Shown here: positions 6,119 to 13,176 of the stretch, in pieces
How the letters are laid out: the number at the start of each line of letters is the position of its first letter
How positions within the stretch are numbered: the first letter of the stretch is position 1
Source of the DNA: CAYZFD01 sp964477735
GTDB taxonomy: Bacteria > Bacteroidota > Bacteroidia > Flavobacteriales > Flavobacteriaceae
Reading direction: 5' to 3'
Assembly: GCA_964477735.1 (NCBI GenBank)
Contig: CAYZFD010000037.1
Location: 1 to 14,210 of the forward strand
Length of the DNA stretch: 14,210 nt
Position numbers and translations under genes: made by a program
The notes under the pieces: model-generated
Database searches by the model: none
What the model saw: the letters and a program-made list of their open reading frames with translations, nothing else
What the model was told of the DNA's origin: nothing

Positions 6119-7318
6119 ATGAAAAAATTGTTTAGAGTCGAAGGTCATATTCAACATTATGAATGGGGTGGAACGCGTTTCATTTCAGATTTATTGGGCT
6201 TAGCACCAAGCCAAAAAAAATGTGCAGAATATTGGTTAGGAGCACATGACAAGGCTCCTTCAGTAATTAAATCACCAATGGGTTCCCAGCCTTTTAATGC
6301 CTTTTTAGAAATAGATCTTGCCCAAAACCTAGGAGAAGGAGTGGCTAAAAAATTTGGTCGGTTACCTTTTTTATTCAAAGTGTTGGATGTAGCAGAGGCC
6401 TTATCTATTCAAGTGCATCCCACCAAGGTTGAGGCCGAAAAGGGCTACAAGGAGGAGAACGCCATGGGTGTTCCTTTGTCTGCCCCAAACAGAAATTTTA
6501 AAGACAACAACCATAAACCAGAGATTATGGTTGCTCTGAGCGAATTTTGGTTGCTTCATGGATTTTTGGAACCTAAAAAGCTTATTAAAATTTTAGAAAA
6601 TACGCCCGAACTCGAGTCTCTTTCGCCTCTGTTTTTAGAAGAAGGTTATTTTGGCCTTTATAAATATGTGATGCAGCTGTCAGATGCAGAAAGCGCAGAC
6701 CTATTAAGGCCTCTTAAAGACAGAATACTTCCTTTGTTTAGGGATGGAAAACTTTCAAAATCACAACCCGACTATTGGGCCGCCAAGGCCTTTGATTCTG
6801 ACGAAAGCGCTTTTGACAAAGGGATTTTTTCAATTTATTTTTTCAATCTCATTCAGTTAAAAAAAGGTGAGGCTATTTTTCAAGATGCTGGTCTTCCACA
6901 CGCCTATCTTGAAGGTCAGAATATTGAATTGATGGCCAATTCAGACAATGTTTTAAGAGGGGGACTCACACCAAAACATGTTGATGTGCCAGCATTGCTA
7001 AAACATGTTGTTTTTGACCCTACCATTCCAAACATCCTCCAGGGTGAAATGCAGGATGATGGTTTGGAAATCGTTTATAGGAGTTCTGCTCCAGATTTTG
7101 AATTAAGTCAAATTCGGTTGAGCAATGCAAAAACCTACCTTTCCACTTCTAAAACTGTGGAGATATTCATCGTGATAGAGGGGGATGTATTGGTGAAGGA
7201 AAACAACAATTCACTCGCGTTCAAAAAAGGTGAGGCCTTTGCAACACTAGCCCAATGCAGCTATCAAATTACAACCCACAATAAGGCTGTTTTATATAAG
7301 GCCAAAACGCCCATTTAA
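6119..7318 (+). CDS. manA: Mannose-6-phosphate isomerase, class I
   Basis: Cytosolic zinc enzyme of 399 residues, normal for class I phosphomannose isomerases, interconverting mannose 6-phosphate and fructose 6-phosphate. It links mannose use to glycolysis and supplies mannose 6-phosphate for GDP-mannose and thus surface glycans. All four zinc ligands are visible: Q98 and H100 in 'LSIQVHP', E135 in 'NHKPEIMVAL' and H261 in 'GLPHAYLEGQ'. The signature around the catalytic arginine, 'NIELMANSDNVLRGGLTPKH' (R280), is intact, and 'HYEWGGTRFI' and 'EYWLGAHDKAPS' near the N-terminus are typical. It stands alone, with a candidate promoter at 6058 and a structured region after the stop; no other mannose genes are in the window. 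Confidence 0.96.
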   Translation: MKKLFRVEGHIQHYEWGGTRFISDLLGLAPSQKKCAEYWLGAHDKAPSVIKSPMGSQPFNAFLEIDLAQNLGEGVAKKFGRLPFLFKVLDVAEALSIQVHPTKVEAEKGYKEENAMGVPLSAPNRNFKDNNHKPEIMVALSEFWLLHGFLEPKKLIKILENTPELESLSPLFLEEGYFGLYKYVMQLSDAESADLLRPLKDRILPLFRDGKLSKSQPDYWAAKAFDSDESAFDKGIFSIYFFNLIQLKKGEAIFQDAGLPHAYLEGQNIELMANSDNVLRGGLTPKHVDVPALLKHVVFDPTIPNILQGEMQDDGLEIVYRSSAPDFELSQIRLSNAKTYLSTSKTVEIFIVIEGDVLVKENNNSLAFKKGEAFATLAQCSYQITTHNKAVLYKAKTPI

Positions 7319-7333
7319 AATAGGCGCAAGCCA

Positions 7334-7398
7334 AACACTCACATTATGGCTGAGGAAGTGAAGCACCTAAAAGAAAGCCTATGATGTGTTATTTTTTT
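7334..7398 (+). terminator. Possible imperfect terminator after manA
   Basis: AACAC (7334-7338) can pair with GTGTT (7386-7390), and ATTAT-GGCT (7343-7351) with AGCC-T-ATGAT (7376-7385), with small bulges and a loop of about 24 bases. A run of seven T residues follows at 7392-7398. The stem is broken and the loop large, so this is a weak call. A 12-codon frame (MAEEVKHLKESL, 7346-7384) lies inside it but nothing supports its being translated. The rest of the 7319-7464 gap is very AT-rich with no clear promoter. Confidence 0.35.
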
Positions 7399-7464
7399 AT
7401 ATTTATATATAAAATTTAAAACAAAAATTACATTACTTACGCCAATAACGAAATATATGAAATC

Positions 7465-10400
7465 ATGAAAAAAATTTATATACTATTCATTTTATCGCTT
7501 CAATTCGCCCTAGCTCAGGAGTTTAATGCAGAATGGATGAAAGGCGTAGCGCCTCGAAACATTGGTCCTGGAGGAATGAGCGGTCGTGTAACAGCCATAG
7601 ATGTGGTGAACAGCAATCGTCAAATTATTTATGTGGGGACCGCATCTGGAGGTGTTTGGAAATCAACTAGCGGGGGTGTTGATTGGAAACCCATTTTTGA
7701 TGATCAAGTAACGGCCTCAATTGGAGCCATTGCCGTTCAGCAGTCTAATCCCGATGTGATTTGGATTGGAACTGGAGAAGGAAATCCAAGAAACAGTTTA
7801 AATGGTGGATTCGGAGTTTATAAATCTTTAGATGCTGGGAAAACATGGATTTCTGTGGGTTTAGAAAAAACTCGGCATGTGCACCGAATTATTGTTGATC
7901 CCACCAACCCTAATACTGTTTACGTGGCTGCCATCGGTTCTCCATGGGGAGCACACCCCGAAAGAGGGATTTTTAAAACCACTGATGGCGGAAAGAGTTG
8001 GAACAAAATTCTTTTTTCAAATGAATTGAGTGGAGCAGCAGATTTGGTGATGGACCCTACAAATCCCAACAAGCTTGTTGCAGCGCTTTGGGAACACAAG
8101 CGCGAACCTTGGTTTTTTAAATCAGGAGGATCTGGAAGTGGCTTGTATATTACTGTTGATGGTGGAGAACACTGGGTTAAAAAAACTTCTAAAGAGGGCC
8201 TTCCAGATGGGGAATTAGGACGAATTGGTTTGGCCATTGCACACAACAAACCCAATATTATTTATGCACTTGTTGAAGCAAAGAAAAACGCTCTTTACAA
8301 ATCAACTGACGGCGGGGACAATTGGTCAAAAATTAATGATAAAGAAGACATTGGCAACCGCCCCTTCTATTATTCGGATATCTTTGTAGATCCTCAAAAT
8401 GAAAATCGAGTTTATTCTGTGTTTACTTATGTAAATGTATCAGAAGACGGTGGTCGGAATTTTAAGGAATTGATGCCAGCCTACAACGCGAACAATGGAG
8501 TGCACCCTGATCATCATGCATGGTGGATTCACCCTCAAGATGGATCTTTTATGATTGATGGAAATGATGGTGGATTGAACATAACCAGAGATGGTGGTTC
8601 CACTTGGCGTTTTGTGGGGAATATTCCCGTAGCGCAATTCTATCACATTAATGTGGATCATGAATATCCCTATAATGTATATGGAGGGATGCAAGACAAC
8701 GGCTCATGGCGAGGGCCAGCCTATGTGTGGAAAGCACAAGGCATCCGAAATTCATATTGGCAAGAAATCGCTTTTGGCGATGGTTTTGATGTTGTCCCAG
8801 ATTTAGAAGATTCTAGATATGGGTTCGCCATGAGCCAGCAAGGAAACGTTGTGCGCTATGATTCCCAAACAGGAAATGATTATGGCGTAAAGCCAACCCA
8901 CCCCAACCCCGAAATGGTCTTGCGTTTTAACTGGAATGCGGCCATTGGACAAGATCCTTTTGAGCCTGGAACAGTATATTTTGGAAGCCAATTTGTGCAC
9001 AAAAGCACAAATAAAGGACTGACCTGGGAAGTGATTTCACCAGATTTAACCACCAACGATCCAAAGAAACAAAAGCAAAGTGAAAGCGGGGGCCTGACCT
9101 TAGACGCAACTGGCGCCGAAAACTATTGCACTCTTTTGGTCATCGAACCTTCACCAGTCCAAAAGGACTTAATTTGGACAGGATCTGACGACGGAAGAAT
9201 TCACATCACACAAGATGGGGGCAAAAATTGGTTAGATATTTCTAAAAACCTCAAGCAGTTGCCTGAAGGAAGTTGGATTGCACAAATCAAGGCTTCGAAC
9301 AAAAACGCAGGAACCGCCTTTGTGGTGGCCAACGATTACCGAAGATTCAACTATAGCCCATATGTTTATAAAACCACCAATTTTGGCCAAACATGGAAAC
9401 GCATTGTAGATCAAAATGATGTTAAAAGTTATGCCCTAAGTTTGGTTGAAGATTTAGAAACAGAAAACCTATTGTTTTTAGGAACAGATGACGGGCTCTA
9501 TTTTTCGTTAAATGCAGGAGAAAAATGGACAAAATTTGACGCCAAAGTTTTTCCAACTGTTTCCACTAAAGATTTGGTGATTCACCCTAGAGAACACGAC
9601 TTGGTTATTGGTACTTTTGGGCGTGCAGCTTGGGTATTGGATGATATCCGCCCCCTTCGAGCAATTGCGCAAAATCCTGAAATTATCCAAAAGAAGTCAC
9701 ACATCTTCAACCCACCAACAGCCTATTTAGCCGCCTATCAACAACCCACAGGCTCTCGATTTGGAGGCGATGCCCTATATAATGCTGAGAACAGAAAGCC
9801 TGGAAGTATGTTGACTTATTTTTATAAGGCCGCTCCGAACAATACCGCTTCCGAGGCAAATACGAAGTCAAAAAAGAAATCAGATTCTTTAACACTGAAT
9901 ATTTATGATGGTGATAGACTCATTCGCACTTTAAAGAAAAAGGCGCCCTCAGAAACAGGACTTCACCGTTGGTATTGGTCATTAAACGAAAAAGGGGTTG
10001 AGCGCCCAAGCCGCTCAAACCGAAGTTCGAAAATAGAACCTAGGGGCGTAACGGTTAAGCCAGGTAAATATCGTGTAGTGCTAAATGGAACCGACCACGA
10101 ATCAGAAACTGAGGTAACTGTTGCCTTTGATCCCAGAATTTCAATGTCTCAAAAAGCCATTGATGACAGCTATGTTTATGCAAAGAAAATGGAAGCTTAC
10201 ACAGAAAAAGTAACCCAAGCAGTTCGTCAACTTAAGGAGAGCAAATCTACGTTGGAGAGCTATCAAAAAAGGATTAAAGAAGCCGACGAAAAGCAGCATA
10301 ATGCTCTTTTGTCTGAACTCAAAACCCACACCAAAACCATAGATAGCCTGATGGCGCTATTTATAGGAAAGGAGGACAAACGCCAGGGTATTGTTAGAAA

Positions 10401-10635
10401 CCCTGAGGTAACAGTTATGAATAGAATTGGGGTGGCTTCTCGTTACATTCAATCTCGACCTGATGGCATGACTTCGAACGAGGAACAATTGATTCAGCAT
10501 GCACACCAGGATTTAGTGAATGCGCTTAAGGAAATGAACGCTTTTTATGGAGAGCAATGGGAGACGCTAAAATCAAAAATTGAAAGTATAAACCTCACCG
10601 ATTTTAAACCAGTCAAAGAAATTAAACTGGAGTGA
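7465..10635 (+). CDS. Large exported BNR/Asp-box repeat protein (VPS10/sortilin-like propellers)
   Basis: Protein of 1056 residues with a clear signal peptide (1-18, cleavage likely after 'ALAQ'). Eleven Asp boxes of the S/T-x-D-x-G-x-x-W type occur between residues 67 and 688: at about 67, 121, 172, 230, 280, 326, 374, 514, 582, 637 and 681. Such repeats build beta-propellers, and the spacing suggests two of them. Members are often annotated as glycosyl hydrolase or sortilin/VPS10-like, but I see no catalytic set that would justify an enzyme call. After a lysine/serine-rich linker (about 795-808) comes a beta-rich domain like the FlgD type ('LNIYDGDRLIRTLKKKAP', 'KPGKYRVVLNG'), then a largely helical end (about 895-1056). 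There is no T9SS tail and no lipobox, so it is probably periplasmic or released another way. It is a single gene ended by a strong terminator. Confidence 0.88.
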   Translation: MKKIYILFILSLQFALAQEFNAEWMKGVAPRNIGPGGMSGRVTAIDVVNSNRQIIYVGTASGGVWKSTSGGVDWKPIFDDQVTASIGAIAVQQSNPDVIWIGTGEGNPRNSLNGGFGVYKSLDAGKTWISVGLEKTRHVHRIIVDPTNPNTVYVAAIGSPWGAHPERGIFKTTDGGKSWNKILFSNELSGAADLVMDPTNPNKLVAALWEHKREPWFFKSGGSGSGLYITVDGGEHWVKKTSKEGLPDGELGRIGLAIAHNKPNIIYALVEAKKNALYKSTDGGDNWSKINDKEDIGNRPFYYSDIFVDPQNENRVYSVFTYVNVSEDGGRNFKELMPAYNANNGVHPDHHAWWIHPQDGSFMIDGNDGGLNITRDGGSTWRFVGNIPVAQFYHINVDHEYPYNVYGGMQDNGSWRGPAYVWKAQGIRNSYWQEIAFGDGFDVVPDLEDSRYGFAMSQQGNVVRYDSQTGNDYGVKPTHPNPEMVLRFNWNAAIGQDPFEPGTVYFGSQFVHKSTNKGLTWEVISPDLTTNDPKKQKQSESGGLTLDATGAENYCTLLVIEPSPVQKDLIWTGSDDGRIHITQDGGKNWLDISKNLKQLPEGSWIAQIKASNKNAGTAFVVANDYRRFNYSPYVYKTTNFGQTWKRIVDQNDVKSYALSLVEDLETENLLFLGTDDGLYFSLNAGEKWTKFDAKVFPTVSTKDLVIHPREHDLVIGTFGRAAWVLDDIRPLRAIAQNPEIIQKKSHIFNPPTAYLAAYQQPTGSRFGGDALYNAENRKPGSMLTYFYKAAPNNTASEANTKSKKKSDSLTLNIYDGDRLIRTLKKKAPSETGLHRWYWSLNEKGVERPSRSNRSSKIEPRGVTVKPGKYRVVLNGTDHESETEVTVAFDPRISMSQKAIDDSYVYAKKMEAYTEKVTQAVRQLKESKSTLESYQKRIKEADEKQHNALLSELKTHTKTIDSLMALFIGKEDKRQGIVRNPEVTVMNRIGVASRYIQSRPDGMTSNEEQLIQHAHQDLVNALKEMNAFYGEQWETLKSKIESINLTDFKPVKEIKLE

Positions 10636-10653
10636 AAATTGTAAACAACACAT

Positions 10654-10681
10654 AAAAGAGCCTCCTAAAGGCTCTTTTTTT
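10654..10681 (+). terminator. Rho-independent terminator after the BNR protein
   Basis: AAAAGAGCC pairs with GGCTCTTTT around the loop TCCTAAA and leads into seven T residues. The complementary A run on the left may let it act weakly for the minus-strand gene at 10792 as well. Confidence 0.88.
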
Positions 10682-10686
10682 ATTTT

Positions 10687-10712
10687 AAACGTTACTCAAT
10701 AAACGTTTTTTT
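10687..10712 (+). terminator. Second, weaker hairpin with T run
   Basis: AAACGTT (10687-10693) and AACGTTT (10702-10708) form a perfect seven-pair stem with an eight-base loop and are followed by more T residues. It sits 5 bases after the first terminator and may be a back-up; the AT-rich stem makes it weak. Confidence 0.45.
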
Positions 10713-10791
10713 ACAAGAAGGTTTTTTTAAGGAAAAATAGCTGAGGATAACTTAGTTGTAAAGGGATAATCTTCGCAAAAGTAAAAACTCT

Positions 10792-11067
10792 TTAGCTGCC
10801 AGCGAAGGGCGTTCCGAAAACCCCAACTGCTAGTTCAGCCCACAAAAGTAAGAAGACAATAATGGCAAACATGATGTAGAATGGCTTGTTTTTTCTGAAT
10901 TTTGAATTATTTGAAATAAAAGAAATTACAAGCCCAAGCATGAACAGTAAGCTTCCCATTATTATAAAATCAAACAATTGCCACCTCATCTCATTACTAA
11001 ACATTTTGGCAGTGATTGGAATGAGTAGCAATAGAAGCGGGTAAAATGTGATTTTAGAAATTTTCAT
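10792..11067 (-). CDS. Small conserved three-helix membrane protein
   Basis: Protein of 91 residues with three hydrophobic segments at about 6-22, 31-53 and 63-84. The pattern 'WQLFDFIIMGSLLF' followed by a basic loop and then 'LLLWAELAVGVFGTPFAGS' is, from memory, shared by small uncharacterised membrane proteins of many bacteria, where the third helix has 'WA-LAVG' and the end is a short conserved tail. No function is known. It stands alone on the minus strand, diverging from the YHYH lipoprotein, with a 197-base gap. It has a palindrome 32 bases before its ATG. That the reading frame carries a conserved-looking end and normal start supports a real gene. Confidence 0.78.
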   Translation of the reverse strand: MKISKITFYPLLLLLIPITAKMFSNEMRWQLFDFIIMGSLLFMLGLVISFISNNSKFRKNKPFYIMFAIIVFLLLWAELAVGVFGTPFAGS

Positions 11068-11098
11068 GTGCGATAGTTTTTATATCAATATTGTAAAA

Positions 11099-11115
11099 TT
11101 ATAAATGATTTATAA
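11099..11115. promoter_or_regulatory. Perfect AT-rich palindrome before the 91-residue gene
   Basis: TTATAAAT-g-ATTTATAA is a perfect 8+1+8 inverted repeat. It overlaps the area where a TAATTTTA (minus strand) could be a -7 element for the gene ending at 11067. It might be an operator; the low complexity of the sequence leaves chance as an alternative. The rest of the 11068-11264 spacer shows nothing clear beyond the AATTTG-ggt-CAAATT repeat at 11235-11249. Confidence 0.3.
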
Positions 11116-11264
11116 AAGCTTGAAATTTATTTAGTAAGTGACATGTGTTTTTTTGATTTTGAATACCACTTTTGTTGAATCCTGAATATTTTCATTGTTA
11201 CCTGATTCTCGAAATTGGTTAAACTTTTTTGATTAATTTGGGTCAAATTTATAAATGTCTCATT

Positions 11265-12230
11265 ATGTTTCGAGCTTTCTTTTTGATTTTAATCCTAATA
11301 TTGGCTTCATGTAGCAAAAGCCAAAACAACCAGGAAGTTGTATCCTGCTCCGGAAAATTTTCAACGGCTGATGTTTTAGTTGACATTCATGAAGAACACT
11401 ATAATGATGATGAATCCGTTGGTAACTATAGCAAATATTCTTGGACATCAGATGGGGCTTACAGAATTTTAAATGGTAATGGCATTCCAAATCACGAAGT
11501 GGGCACTTTTCCAAACGTGAATAATCCAAATACGATCAGTGCACAAACGGTCAATCAGCGATTTACCTTGTGCCCAACAATTGTTTCTGAAAGTGGTCTT
11601 GAAGTTGTGGGACCAGCAATGGTGATCGCCTATGCATTAAATAGTGTGAAATTCGATCCGGCTACGGCAGGAAGGTGTAACGATGATGGAGTATGCAGCT
11701 TGGCACAAGGACAGGGCAGGTGGACGATTGAAGCCCTTGGTCATGACACTTTTGATTTTGGAGATGATATGAATCATGCACATGTTCAACCGACGGGAGC
11801 ATATCATTATCACGGAATGCCCGAACTTCTCATGGAATTTTTGGGAAACAAAAAGGGGATGATTCTTGTTGGATGGGCCTCGGATGGGTTTCCCGTATAT
11901 GCGCGATATGGCTATAACGATGCCCATGACTCAAACTCTCAACTCATTGCCCTTCAACCAAGTTATAAGCTAAAAAGCCAGCCCGATGCCGATCGGCCGA
12001 ACATGTTAACCAAACTCATGGGAGGGCCTGGTCAAGGGACTACCAATCTAAACCTCCCAATTCCTATGGGTGCTTTCACCCAAGACTATGAATTTGTTGA
12101 GGGTCATGGAGACCTAGACCAATGTAATGGACGTTTTGGTGTAACCCCCGAATTTCCTGAAGGTATATATTATTACGTTGTCACAGATGATTTCCCTTTT
12201 TTCACCCGTTGTCTGAAAGGAGATATTTAG
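11265..12230 (+). CDS. YHYH-domain lipoprotein
   Basis: Lipoprotein of 321 residues. The N-terminus 'MFRAFFLILILILASCSKS' has a textbook lipobox LASC with lipidation at C16. The rest carries the YHYH domain (Pfam YHYH, PF14240): the name-giving tetrad at 180-183 in 'PTGAYHYHGMPELL', then 'VGWASDGFPVYARYG', and near the end 'DLDQCNGRFGVTPEFPEG' with 'YYYVVTDDFPFFTRCLKG'. Several cysteines (in 'VVSCSGK', 'TLCPT', 'GRCNDDGVCS', 'QCNG', 'TRCLKG') could form disulfides, fitting an extracytoplasmic place. The domain has no established biochemical role; the clustered histidines suggest metal binding, which is inference. A frame from a TTG at 11229 would add 12 residues that spoil the signal peptide, so the ATG at 11265 is chosen. 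TTAATTTG at 11233 is a one-mismatch -7 element. Confidence 0.88.
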   Translation: MFRAFFLILILILASCSKSQNNQEVVSCSGKFSTADVLVDIHEEHYNDDESVGNYSKYSWTSDGAYRILNGNGIPNHEVGTFPNVNNPNTISAQTVNQRFTLCPTIVSESGLEVVGPAMVIAYALNSVKFDPATAGRCNDDGVCSLAQGQGRWTIEALGHDTFDFGDDMNHAHVQPTGAYHYHGMPELLMEFLGNKKGMILVGWASDGFPVYARYGYNDAHDSNSQLIALQPSYKLKSQPDADRPNMLTKLMGGPGQGTTNLNLPIPMGAFTQDYEFVEGHGDLDQCNGRFGVTPEFPEGIYYYVVTDDFPFFTRCLKGDI

Positions 12231-12270
12231 AGTTAAATAAAGCATGCTATTTTGCCTATCAATATTTCTT

Positions 12271-12288
12271 CAAGATTTAAGGATCTTG
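12271..12288 (+). terminator. Possible weak terminator after the YHYH gene
   Basis: CAAGAT-TTAAGG-ATCTTG is a perfect six-pair hairpin 40 bases after the stop, followed by TCTTTAT rather than a clean T run. It may end the YHYH transcript weakly. The rest of the 12231-12398 gap holds the promoter element at 12376. Confidence 0.35.
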
Positions 12289-12375
12289 TCTTTATATCAT
12301 GACGCTTTCTGAAGAAAACTTATGGCTTATTTGCTTTAATTTAATGATTTAAAACAATAATCTTTTCAAGGTTGA

Positions 12376-12383
12376 TAACTTTG
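12376..12383 (+). promoter_or_regulatory. -7 element of the PepSY gene
   Basis: TAACTTTG matches TAnnTTTG exactly and starts 23 bases before the ATG at 12399, the same geometry as the strong promoter at 4838. The only possible -33 partner is a poor TTTA at 12348, 24 bases away. Confidence 0.5.
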
Positions 12384-12398
12384 AAGGAAAAACAAAAA

Positions 12399-13109
12399 AT
12401 GATTAAAAGGAAAACATCACTTAGAATTAGAAAAGCACATCGCTACCTGGGACTATTTTTGGGGGTTCAGTTTGTTTTATGGACTGTTAGTGGCTTATAT
12501 TTTAGTTGGACAAATATTGATGAAATTCATGGCGACCAGTTTAAACAACTTTCTTTTAAGCCCAAAAATTTTTCAAATTTGATGAGCCCATCCCTATTAG
12601 GGGTAAAAAACATCCACACTGTCGAACTAAGGGAGATTTCTGGTATTCCATATTATTGGATTAACAATCGTAGATTGTATAATGCTTTCAACGGTGAACC
12701 TAAAGACAGCATTACACCAAATGAAGCTATAGATATTGTGAGCGGAAGAATGTTGGCTGGACTTAATGTAGAATCAGTTGATTTTATTTCAAGCACTGAC
12801 AAGCATCACGAGTACCGAAACAAGATGCTGCCCGCTTATGTTATCTCTTTTGAAAGCGAAGATAACCTGAAGGCTTATGTTTCTAGCTTAGACGGAAATT
12901 TTCAAACGGTCAGGCACCGCAACTGGAGGTGGTTTGACTTTTTATGGATGACCCATACAATGGATTATGAAGGGAGAGATGATTTTAACAATACGCTATT
13001 AAGAGTGTTTTCTTTACTTGGGTTGATTACTGTATTTAGTGGGTTTTTACTTTGGTTCACCACATCTCCAAAAATAAGAAAGCTGTTTAAATCATTGAAA
13101 AACCCATGA
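12399..13109 (+). CDS. PepSY-type membrane protein with two TM helices
   Basis: Membrane protein of 236 residues with the layout of PepSY-associated TM proteins: a basic N-terminus, a first helix at about 17-37 ('YLGLFLGVQFVLWTVSGLYFSW'-like region), an extracytoplasmic part of about 155 residues containing a PepSY-like fold ('ITPNEAIDIVSG', 'LKAYVSSLDGNFQTV'), and a second helix at about 198-221 ending in a basic tail. Histidines next to each helix, H14 in 'RKAHRYLG' and H186 in 'LWMTHTMDYE', are positioned as in relatives thought to bind haem, some of which take part in iron-siderophore reduction. That role is not demonstrated here. A frame from TTG 12372 adds nine residues but would overlap the -7 element, so the ATG at 12399 is preferred. 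It has its own promoter and is probably not in an operon with the YHYH gene. Confidence 0.82.
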   Translation: MIKRKTSLRIRKAHRYLGLFLGVQFVLWTVSGLYFSWTNIDEIHGDQFKQLSFKPKNFSNLMSPSLLGVKNIHTVELREISGIPYYWINNRRLYNAFNGEPKDSITPNEAIDIVSGRMLAGLNVESVDFISSTDKHHEYRNKMLPAYVISFESEDNLKAYVSSLDGNFQTVRHRNWRWFDFLWMTHTMDYEGRDDFNNTLLRVFSLLGLITVFSGFLLWFTTSPKIRKLFKSLKNP

Positions 13110-13117
13110 TCTACGGA

Positions 13118-13144
13118 ATCGAATGCTTAATGGATTGCTTCGAT
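13118..13144. terminator. Possible hairpin between convergent PepSY and pectate lyase genes
   Basis: ATCGAA (13118-13123) pairs with TTCGAT (13139-13144), with a GC/GC extension after a one-base bulge. No T run follows on either strand, so this is a poor intrinsic terminator, though it lies in the 67-base gap between converging genes. Confidence 0.25.
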
Positions 13145-13176
13145 ACGCCCATCCTTAATTCTTCAGAAACAAATCT

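Noticed and set aside
7920..8255. 111-codon open frame on the minus strand
   Set aside because: It lies wholly inside the BNR protein gene, opposite a strongly supported repeat protein, and shows no recognisable features.
10743..10772. GGATAA direct repeats (GAGGATAACTTAG, AAGGGATAATC)
   Set aside because: Six-base repeat 18 bases apart in a non-coding gap with no link to a promoter; easily chance.
11637..11927. 96-codon open frame on the minus strand
   Set aside because: It is antisense to the YHYH domain; no own features.
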